Shown piece after piece: positions 52,274-59,030 of a stretch of 64,000 nucleotides of DNA. The first letter of the stretch is position 1, and each line of letters begins with the position of its first letter. The notes beneath the pieces are model-generated. The model did not search any database. It was not told the DNA's origin and saw only the letters and a list, made by a program, of their open reading frames with translations. Origin of the DNA: CAG-698 sp964385755 (GTDB taxonomy: Bacteria > Bacillota_I > Bacilli_A > ML615J-28 > CAG-698); the NCBI GenBank assembly GCA_964385755.1, contig CAYLPZ010000008.1, positions 1 through 64,000 on the forward strand, read 5' to 3'. The position numbers were made by a program, and so were the translations under genes.

Positions 52274-53086
52274 ATGAAAAAAGTATTTTTAAGTGATGAT
52301 ATTGAAGGTGTTAACGGTATTTCATGTTGGGATGAAACTGAGTATGGTGATTCTCGTTATCCTCTTTTCCAACAAGAGCTTCAAAAAGAAGTGAATGCTT
52401 TTTGTGAAGGAGCACACAAAGCTGGTGCAGAACATATTTTAATTAAAGATGCCCATGACTCAGCTAGAAACTTAGATATTAATGATTTACCAGAATACAC
52501 TGAATTATTAAGAGGATGGGATGGCGGTCTTTGTTGTATGATGGCTGGTCTAGATAGTTCATTTGATTGTGCGTGTTTTGTAGGATACCATAGTCCTTCT
52601 CGCTCTGGAGGCAACAGTTTATCTCATACAATGAACTCAACAAGAATATTTGAAGTTAGACTTAACGATGAAATTGTAAGTGAATTTATGATTAACGCAA
52701 TGTATGCGACTTATTTAGGAGTTCCTTGCGCATTCATTAGTGGTGATAGTGAAATCTGTAGACTAGCAAAAGAAGCTGTACCTAACATTATTACAGTTGC
52801 ATCAAAAGAAGGATATCATTGTGCTGTAAAATCTAAACATCCAAAAGTAACACAAAAAGAGATTTTAGAAGGAGCTAAAAAAGCTATTTCTAATGTTGAT
52901 AAAAATGACCCAAAATCATATTATCCGCTTCCAAAACATTTTAAAGTTCAAATTACTTTTAAAGATCATAATAATGCATATAGAGCTTCATTCTTCCCAG
53001 GATGCAAACTTACTATGCCAGACCAAATCACTTTTGAATCTGATAACTATTATGACTGTTTAGTTGTTTTTAAATTCTTATTATAA
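52274..53086 (+). CDS. dppA: D-aminopeptidase, peptidase family M55
   Basis: DppA releases N-terminal D-amino acids, for example from D-Ala-D-Ala. The 270-residue protein has the family zinc ligands in order: SDDIEGVNGI (Asp/Glu near residue 5-8), KDAHDSARN near 57, and GYHSPSRSGGNSLSH near 100, followed by SGDSE near 155. The ATG at 52274 follows AGGAGG; the in-frame ATG at 52205 lies upstream of the promoter. It fits the peptide side of murein salvage, together with the M19 fusion at 44 kb, though it is a separate unit. Confidence 0.92.
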   Translation: MKKVFLSDDIEGVNGISCWDETEYGDSRYPLFQQELQKEVNAFCEGAHKAGAEHILIKDAHDSARNLDINDLPEYTELLRGWDGGLCCMMAGLDSSFDCACFVGYHSPSRSGGNSLSHTMNSTRIFEVRLNDEIVSEFMINAMYATYLGVPCAFISGDSEICRLAKEAVPNIITVASKEGYHCAVKSKHPKVTQKEILEGAKKAISNVDKNDPKSYYPLPKHFKVQITFKDHNNAYRASFFPGCKLTMPDQITFESDNYYDCLVVFKFLL

Positions 53087-53097
53087 TTAAAAATATA

Positions 53098-53142
53098 AAT
53101 AGTTGAAAATATCATAACGATACTTTCAACTATTTTATTTTT
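53098..53142. terminator. Bidirectional terminator between dppA and the aspartase-like gene
   Basis: An 11-bp perfect inverted repeat (AATAGTTGAAA at 53098-53108, TTTCAACTATT at 53124-53134), T-rich on both sides. It overlaps the stop codon of the minus-strand gene (53130-53132). Confidence 0.8.
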
Positions 53143-54230
53143 TCTAAAACTAATTCTTTAATCGTACGTATTGTACGTCTTACTAGATTTACACTTTCAT
53201 ATAGTGATGCGTAAATGATTACAAGGTATGGATTATCTTCAAGTTTTCCTTCTTCTACTGCTCTTGATATTGTCATATCATTACCCACAATATAATATGA
53301 TACTTCTTTCACAAAACCATTAAGCATTTTATCATTGTCAATATATTCAGATATTTTTTCACCAAATGAATAATTATTTTCTTTTAAATATATAAATAAA
53401 TTACTAATAGAACGAGAAAAATTAATCATTAAATCCTTAACCAAGGTTGAAATATACATAAAAGAATCTAAATTACAATTTACGATTAGTGAATTTTCGG
53501 CTTGTACATATTTTTCAGTAACTTCATTATTTAAACATGAAATAAACACATCTTTAAATTGCTTTTTACTTTCTATTGATAAATCAAGTTTATCACCAAA
53601 TGAAATAAGTAACATTGATGGAATTGCTTTATCAATTCGTTTTGCATCTCTTTCAAGTATTTCAGAAAAAGCACCGAAGTTTTTTACAAAATCTTCATTA
53701 TTTATGTTTTTTTCGATTAAATTGTTTAGAATATTATATGTCTTTTTACATTCCGCAACCAATTTCTTAACTAGTTTTACAGATGTAATTTTTCCAACTA
53801 AAATATTACTTTCATTAATATTTTGATTTAATCGAACCTTATCAATTGTAACAGGACTATAAGTTCCTTTTTTATATCCAAGCATTTCATTAGCACGATT
53901 AGCTACTACTTCACAAACATTTACTTCCATACCATAGCCATAGCCATCATGTAATGAATCAACAACAAATTGTCCATGTAAACGCCCATTTAGAATCTCA
54001 TCACATGCAAGACAAATTGCTTCTGCTTCTTTTTCTGGAATATTTCCTAGTTTTTCATTTGTTTTGGCAGCTACTTTTTTGACTAAAGCAAGTGCTTTAA
54101 TTGTTTGGCGAGAAAGGCCATGCTTTGTTATTTGAAATGCCTCTTTAAACCTATCAGTTAATGAACCGTAATATACTTCAAGTGGTATGTTCTTCTCTCC
54201 AAGTTGGTTTTTTTCAATTCTATACTTCAT
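53130..54230 (-). CDS. Aspartase/fumarase superfamily protein lacking the catalytic signature loop
   Basis: A 366-residue relative of aspartate ammonia-lyase, about 100 residues shorter than the family norm. The start (YRIEKNQLGEKNIPLEVYYG) and residues 70-118 (ACDEILNGRLHGQFVVDSLHDG, EVVANRANEMLG) align readily with AspA. So does the later GNDMTISRAVEEGKLEDN (316-333). Between them the loop GSSxMPxKxNP, which carries the catalytic serine, is absent; the corresponding stretch reads DNDKMLNGFVKEV. The usual NVNSSQSTND block is also altered to VRLNQNINESN. It is therefore unlikely to be an active lyase. An intact open frame and good RBS (GGTGAT) argue for a maintained, repurposed protein. Role unknown. 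Confidence 0.75.
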   Translation of the reverse strand: MKYRIEKNQLGEKNIPLEVYYGSLTDRFKEAFQITKHGLSRQTIKALALVKKVAAKTNEKLGNIPEKEAEAICLACDEILNGRLHGQFVVDSLHDGYGYGMEVNVCEVVANRANEMLGYKKGTYSPVTIDKVRLNQNINESNILVGKITSVKLVKKLVAECKKTYNILNNLIEKNINNEDFVKNFGAFSEILERDAKRIDKAIPSMLLISFGDKLDLSIESKKQFKDVFISCLNNEVTEKYVQAENSLIVNCNLDSFMYISTLVKDLMINFSRSISNLFIYLKENNYSFGEKISEYIDNDKMLNGFVKEVSYYIVGNDMTISRAVEEGKLEDNPYLVIIYASLYESVNLVRRTIRTIKELVLEKIK

Positions 54231-54335
54231 AATTTATCACCTTTATCATAGTTTATCATATTTTATTAAATAAATAAAGATTATTCATTCTAAATAATAT
54301 TTATTATTCATAAACTATCATAAAAGGAGATATTT

Positions 54336-55598
54336 ATGGACTTATTTATTAATAAAATGAATACCAAACCTATATCTAAAACAATTAAAATACATGGTTC
54401 AAAAAATAGTAGTGTAGCACTCATTCCTGCTGCTTTACTTTCATCTGAAGTAGTAACACTTAAAAACATTCCACGTATAAAAGACACTGAAGTTCTAGTT
54501 TCTATTATTAGAAAGGGTGGGCATAACATCTCATTTCAGAACCACTCAATAATAATAAGTAAAACATCTAATCCTACTCTTACACTTCCTAATGAAGTTT
54601 CTTTACTTAGAGCCTCTAGTTACTTTATTGGAGTATATTTAGCTCTTTATGGTCAAATAACAATACCAATGTGTGGAGGATGTAATTTTGGTGATCGTCC
54701 TCTTGATTATCACATAAATGCATTTAAAAAAATGGGTGTTGAAGTTTCAAAAAAAGAAAACTTCTTTTATTTTAATGCACTAAATTTACATCCTGAGAAA
54801 ATCTATCTTCCTTTCCCTTCACTCGGTGCAACACTTAACATCATATTTCTTGCCACAAAAATAAAAGGAACAACTCAAATATATAATTTTGCAAAAGACC
54901 CTGAAGTGTATGACGTTATTAATTTTTTAAGAAAAATGGGTGCATCTATTAGAATAAAAAAATCATCTATCATAATTAATGGTGGTAAACCGTTAAAAGG
55001 TACTATATATGAAGTAATACCTGATCGTATTGAAGCTTGTACATATTTATCAATTGTTGCTTGTAATCTTTTACCTTATATTAAAATAACTAATGTAAAC
55101 TTAAGACACATCAAAGCATATTTGAAATTACTTTCTAATTTAAAATATAAAATAATAAAAGGTAAAGACTATGTGATAGTCAAGAAAAGGAAAAAACAAA
55201 TTAATAAAGAATTTAATATTAATATCACAATTTATCCAAGCATTCCTACTGACCTGCAACCTATCATCACAACTATTTTCTTATGCAATAAAATAAAAGG
55301 AACAATAACAGATACCATTTATCCAAATCGTTTTTCTCACATAGATGAGCTAATTAAGATAGGAGCTATTATTCATAAAGAAAACAATAAAATATTTATA
55401 AACCCTTCTACCTTAACAAAAGGAAATTTAGTTGCTCATGACCTTAGGTGCTCAGCAGCGTTGATTTTAGCAGCACTTTTTTGTAATGATAAAATCATAA
55501 TTCATAATATAGATTATCTATTTAGAGGTTATGAAACATTTCTTAAGGATTTAAAACAAATGGGATTTAACATAAGTCTATATAAAGAAATAAGCTAA
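54336..55598 (+). CDS. murA: UDP-N-acetylglucosamine 1-carboxyvinyltransferase
   Basis: MurA makes the first committed precursor of peptidoglycan from UDP-GlcNAc and phosphoenolpyruvate. The 420-residue protein keeps the key residues: Lys23-Asn24 in GSKNSS, Cys116 and Arg121 in GGCNFGDRPLD (the fosfomycin cysteine), the general base Asp in SIPTDLQ near 308, NRFSHIDEL near 330, and DLRCSAALILAAL near 370. It indicates that the organism builds a wall. RBS AAAGGAG. The gene is rich in Ile and Lys and somewhat diverged, so it may be the second (MurAB-like) copy. Confidence 0.93.
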   Translation: MDLFINKMNTKPISKTIKIHGSKNSSVALIPAALLSSEVVTLKNIPRIKDTEVLVSIIRKGGHNISFQNHSIIISKTSNPTLTLPNEVSLLRASSYFIGVYLALYGQITIPMCGGCNFGDRPLDYHINAFKKMGVEVSKKENFFYFNALNLHPEKIYLPFPSLGATLNIIFLATKIKGTTQIYNFAKDPEVYDVINFLRKMGASIRIKKSSIIINGGKPLKGTIYEVIPDRIEACTYLSIVACNLLPYIKITNVNLRHIKAYLKLLSNLKYKIIKGKDYVIVKKRKKQINKEFNINITIYPSIPTDLQPIITTIFLCNKIKGTITDTIYPNRFSHIDELIKIGAIIHKENNKIFINPSTLTKGNLVAHDLRCSAALILAALFCNDKIIIHNIDYLFRGYETFLKDLKQMGFNISLYKEIS

Positions 55599-55599
55599 G

Positions 55600-56415
55600 C
55601 TAAGCTAAATAACTATTAAAATCAACAACAAGACTACTTTTCATTAATAATAAAATCGAGAATAAAAATTCTTCGTCACTACTATCATATTTATAATCAC
55701 TATAGTCTATATAATATTTATGTTTATAATCACGTATTATTGCACATTTGGCTTCAGGAAGCATTCTTGTAATTATTAAAAATTTATCAATTGTTTCTTT
55801 GCTTTGAAATGCAAGCATATTTATTTTTTCCTTATTAATTAAATTTTTTTCTTTATTTAATACTTCCTCTAATCCATTTATCACTTGCATTTTCGTTTGT
55901 ATTTTTGTCATTTGTAAATGATCATCTAGAATCATTCTAATAAAACAAGAATCAATAAAACTATTATCTATTTTATCAGATACTAATCCAATAGATAGTC
56001 TATTAATGCCAAGTGAATGCATGAAATTACAAGCACTATCAATCTGTTTTCGTTTTTCTTCAATAATTAGCTTACTTGTTTTAAGAAAAGTAACAAACAA
56101 AAAATGAGATACAAAAGGAAGGCTACAAACATAAAACATGCTTTCTTTTCTTTCCTGGTAATTTTGGTCAATTATTTTCTTTTTTGTTTCTTCAGATACT
56201 TTTCCAAATACCATAATACTATCAGGATTTGTTTGCAAATATAATCTTGTATAACAAATAAGTTTTGTGTTAGATACTACTACTTTATTTATTCCTTCAT
56301 AATTTTCATCATCAAATTCTGTTATTATTTCAACTGAATCTTTATACAAGTTTTCTATTCTTTTAAGAATAATAATAAGATTTTTTTCAGGATTAATTGC
56401 CACTATTTTATTCAT
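55600..56415 (-). CDS. Protein of unknown function, possibly a degenerate phosphotransacetylase/PTB relative
   Basis: A 271-residue cytoplasmic protein that I do not recognise with confidence. The spacing of blocks such as KEGMFY-like KESMFYVCSLPFVSH, FMHSLGINRLSIGLVSDK and RMLPEAKCAIIRDY faintly recalls phosphate acyltransferases, but the conserved active-site motifs are not visible. It is convergent with murA with one base between the stops; both stop codons lie inside a triple AGCTA repeat. RBS AGGTG. Confidence 0.5.
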   Translation of the reverse strand: MNKIVAINPEKNLIIILKRIENLYKDSVEIITEFDDENYEGINKVVVSNTKLICYTRLYLQTNPDSIMVFGKVSEETKKKIIDQNYQERKESMFYVCSLPFVSHFLFVTFLKTSKLIIEEKRKQIDSACNFMHSLGINRLSIGLVSDKIDNSFIDSCFIRMILDDHLQMTKIQTKMQVINGLEEVLNKEKNLINKEKINMLAFQSKETIDKFLIITRMLPEAKCAIIRDYKHKYYIDYSDYKYDSSDEEFLFSILLLMKSSLVVDFNSYLA

Positions 56416-56536
56416 ATGAACACCTCACACAATTATTATAAAATATTAAGTTTGCAAAAGATGTTATTTTTTGTATCATGTTTTTTCTTTTATTAAATGA
56501 TTTTTATTACAATTTCCTTTCTTTTGTTATTTCTTC

Positions 56537-56565
56537 TTTAGTTTATTTATATTTTATGATATAAT
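56537..56565 (+). promoter_or_regulatory. Promoter of the 56.6-58.3 kb unit
   Basis: A perfect TATAAT (56560-56565) with a weak -35 (TTTAGT, 56537-56542) at 17 bases, upstream of a GGAGG RBS. Confidence 0.45.
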
Positions 56566-56590
56566 AAAAATATTACTAAGGAGGAATTTT

Positions 56591-57205
56591 ATGGCACCAA
56601 ATAGAGCAATATTTAAACATAAAATAAATTACAAACTTAATCTTAGATTTAATATGTGGTTTACTTTAACCCATTCTGTTTTTCTTTATATGGTATTATT
56701 TATTGGTATTTTTTGCCTCATAGCAGCAATTGTTGGGGATAAAACACCTGACCAGCGTTCACAGATTATTTCATCTTCTGTTATCGCCGCAATTGGTATT
56801 TTATATCCATTCATCTTTTTGCCATTAAATGCACACTTTGCAACTAGAAGATTACAAAAATCAATTAATAATGGTACTGAGATTTTTGAAATATCTAAAG
56901 ACAAAATAGTTAAATATGATGATAAAACCCCAAAAAAATATATTTTGAACTGGGTAACAATTTTAAAAGTAAAAGAAACAGACAAGGCTTTTTACTTTTA
57001 CACTACCAATGAAGCTTCTTTCGTAATTGACAAAGAAGGTGCTGAGGGGGATAGTTGTATAATACTCCGAAAACTAATTTTAGAAAATTTAGTAAAGAAA
57101 TCTAGTGGTAGAGTTCCTTATAAAATAACTGAGAAAAAATATGTTGAAGAAAAGAAACGAGAAAAAATTAATAAAAGAAACGAGAAAAAAGCTAATGCAA
57201 AATAA
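56591..57205 (+). CDS. YcxB-like membrane protein (third copy)
   Basis: A 204-residue protein with two spans (about 33-52 and 62-82) and a PH-like domain (EIFEISKDKIVKYDD, YILNWVTILKVKETDKAFYFYTTNEASFVIDKEG). It ends in a strongly basic tail. It is a paralogue of the genes at 50792 and 51328, on the opposite strand and 5 kb away. Starts at an ATG after AAGGAGG. Function unknown. Confidence 0.68.
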   Translation: MAPNRAIFKHKINYKLNLRFNMWFTLTHSVFLYMVLFIGIFCLIAAIVGDKTPDQRSQIISSSVIAAIGILYPFIFLPLNAHFATRRLQKSINNGTEIFEISKDKIVKYDDKTPKKYILNWVTILKVKETDKAFYFYTTNEASFVIDKEGAEGDSCIILRKLILENLVKKSSGRVPYKITEKKYVEEKKREKINKRNEKKANAK

Positions 57206-57725
57206 AGATTTTAAGAATTATATGTCTGATAATAAAGCAATAATTGATGAACTATTTAATAACAACTCAGTTTTATTATTACGTATTGAAGATGTTTTAA
57301 ATGTTCTCAATTTCATTTCTGATGCTTGTGATAAAGGCATTGAACTTGAGGAAGACGAAGATGAAATATTTGAGACAGGGTTTTTATTCTTTCATGAACA
57401 AATAGAATATATTAAACTATATTACCAAAAATACTTTAATAAAGACATTAAAAAACTTTTAGAATATGAATCATTAATTAATTATTATTTATATTTAATT
57501 GACCTTGAAGAAACATTAAAAGAAAAAAGTTATTTTAACAACTCAAGAAAAAAAATATTTGATGATATATATACTGAAATTGAAAATATTATTACAAATA
57601 AAGATGACTTTGATCCATTTATAACTGAAAAATATGATTCACTAATAGAATCATGCTTGCCAAATGATAAAGATCTTATGACACTTAGTATGATCTTTTC
57701 AAGAATTGCTGATGAGATAGTATAA
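57195..57725 (+). CDS. Acidic helical protein of unknown function
   Basis: About 176 residues, nearly all predicted helix, with an acidic stretch ELEEDEDEIFE near residue 53. I recognise no family. I chose the ATG at 57195, which overlaps the upstream gene by 11 bases; an in-frame ATG at 57141 lies deeper in that gene and has no RBS. It is in the middle of a three-gene unit. Confidence 0.55.
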   Translation: MQNKDFKNYMSDNKAIIDELFNNNSVLLLRIEDVLNVLNFISDACDKGIELEEDEDEIFETGFLFFHEQIEYIKLYYQKYFNKDIKKLLEYESLINYYLYLIDLEETLKEKSYFNNSRKKIFDDIYTEIENIITNKDDFDPFITEKYDSLIESCLPNDKDLMTLSMIFSRIADEIV

Positions 57726-57726
57726 T

Positions 57727-58260
57727 ATGTTTCTTTCTAATCCATTTTTCTACTATTTTATTACAATTTTAGTACTTTTAATTTTAATATATATTAGTTC
57801 AATATTTATTCAAAAAAATAAAATGAAACTTTTATATCAAGAATTATTAGTTTTCGCAAACAAAAACAATTATTCATTGTCAAAATCATCAAATCCTAAC
57901 TACGATTATAAACTAGTTACTGATAAAAAAACATTTCTTATATCTATTGTAAACATCCAGCCAAATTCATCAGTTACTATAAATAGTAAAGACACTTGGT
58001 GTTATCGTTATGGTGGTGGAAATAAAAAAGGTCGAAGTTACCCTAACAAAGAATATATGAAAAACATAATTCCCTTTTTACGTATGAAAGTACAAAATGG
58101 TGAAACAAAACTAGTTATCTTATATCCATCAACAGAAGCAATTCTTAAATATGTTAACGAAAGTGACATATGTGAAGTAAAACCAGAAGATACTCCTTAT
58201 GGATACAAAGTAACTACATATCAAGACTTCTATAATAACTTTGAAAAACTAAATAAATAA
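57727..58260 (+). CDS. Membrane-anchored protein of unknown function
   Basis: A 177-residue protein with one N-terminal span (about 7-29) and a soluble domain of about 140 residues. The domain has a compact beta/alpha pattern (YDYKLVTDKKTFLISIVNIQ, TWCYRYGGGNKKGRSYPNKE, TKLVILYPS) that might be a restriction-endonuclease-like fold, but no catalytic D-ExK set is evident. It begins 1 base after the previous stop. A terminator follows immediately. Confidence 0.58.
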   Translation: MFLSNPFFYYFITILVLLILIYISSIFIQKNKMKLLYQELLVFANKNNYSLSKSSNPNYDYKLVTDKKTFLISIVNIQPNSSVTINSKDTWCYRYGGGNKKGRSYPNKEYMKNIIPFLRMKVQNGETKLVILYPSTEAILKYVNESDICEVKPEDTPYGYKVTTYQDFYNNFEKLNK

Positions 58261-58291
58261 AAACTCAATTCAAAAGATTGAGTTTTTTTTG
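58261..58291 (+). terminator. Terminator of the 56.6-58.3 kb unit
   Basis: A 9-bp perfect stem (AAACTCAAT at 58261-58269, ATTGAGTTT at 58277-58285) followed by a run of T. It separates this unit from yabP. Confidence 0.88.
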
Positions 58292-58334
58292 TAATATAAA
58301 TATTTTATCTTTCATAATATGTAATGGTGATAAA

Positions 58335-58607
58335 ATGAACACATTACAAACAAATCAAACAATATATGTTGATAATAGAAAAGTTATCAAAATTACTGAT
58401 GTTATTAAAGTTTTGGAAATAAACCCAAAGGAAGCTTGTGTTGATACATCATTAGGTAAAATCATTATTCTCGGTGATAACTTAGAAATAAAACAATATG
58501 ATATTGATAAAGGTTTACTATTAATTGTGGGGACTATTAATTCATTTGAATATATCATAAAAGAGAAGAAAAAAGAAAAAGGATTCTTTCAAAAATTATT
58601 TCAATGA
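58335..58607 (+). CDS. yabP: Sporulation protein YabP
   Basis: A 90-residue protein of the YabP/YqfC family. It shows the family course: YVDNRKVIKITDVIKVLE, then ACVDTSLGKIIILGDNLEI, then DIDKGLLLIVGTINSFEYI. In B. subtilis YabP acts with YabQ in spore cortex assembly in the mother cell. The ATG at 58335 follows GGTGAT; an earlier in-frame ATG lies inside the terminator. Its TGA stop overlaps the yabQ start (ATGA), the same order as in known sporeformers. Confidence 0.85.
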   Translation: MNTLQTNQTIYVDNRKVIKITDVIKVLEINPKEACVDTSLGKIIILGDNLEIKQYDIDKGLLLIVGTINSFEYIIKEKKKEKGFFQKLFQ

Positions 58608-59020
58608 GCGAACTAATTTCTTTTTACGATCAACTAAAGGTTATATTTTTATACCTTCTTTTAGGATGTTTTTCTGGTATTTACTATAAAATATGTAAAT
58701 ATATCATTTGTTTAACAAATAAATATCTTAAATATCTTGTTAGTTTTATTTTATTTACTTTCCTTTTATGTTTTCTCATCTATTTCTCACTTTATCACAT
58801 AAGAATATATTTTGGTTTTTTCGCAATTATATTCTTCTTTTTAGGACTCTTACTATATTATTTCTTGCTAGACTCTTCTTTCACTATTACACTTGATAAA
58901 ATACAATCCACTCTCAAAAAACTAAATATTAAATCATTATTACTACCTTCTTTTAAATTCCTTAAATTTATAAAACGAAAAAAGACTATGAAAAAACCTG
59001 ACGAAAAGTCAGGTTCATAG
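58604..59020 (+). CDS. yabQ: Spore cortex membrane protein YabQ-like
   Basis: A 138-residue membrane protein with three to four spans (about 11-28, 41-61, 67-88) and a basic C-terminal tail. Its identity rests on position directly after yabP, the ATGA overlap, and the YabQ-like start LKVIFLYLLLGCFSGIYY. YabQ is required for the spore cortex in B. subtilis. The last codons are part of the terminator hairpin (58995-59015). Confidence 0.75.
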   Translation: MSELISFYDQLKVIFLYLLLGCFSGIYYKICKYIICLTNKYLKYLVSFILFTFLLCFLIYFSLYHIRIYFGFFAIIFFFLGLLLYYFLLDSSFTITLDKIQSTLKKLNIKSLLLPSFKFLKFIKRKKTMKKPDEKSGS

Positions 59021-59030
59021 TTTTTTATTT
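58995..59030. terminator. Bidirectional terminator inside the yabQ 3' end
   Basis: An 8-bp perfect stem (AACCTGAC at 58995-59002, GTCAGGTT at 59008-59015) followed by CATAG and TTTTTTATTTT. On the minus strand the hairpin is followed by TTTTTTCATAG, so it serves lysS as well. It encodes the last residues of YabQ. Confidence 0.8.

Noticed and set aside
53130..54230. Assigning the gene as a working aspartate ammonia-lyase (aspA)
   Set aside because: The signature loop with the catalytic serine is missing and the protein is about 100 residues short, so the name would imply an activity the sequence does not support.
58605..58607. Possible Mollicutes code with TGA as tryptophan
   Set aside because: TGA terminates yabP in an ATGA overlap with yabQ, and ends the YcxB-like gene at 50792-50794. 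All conserved tryptophans checked are TGG.
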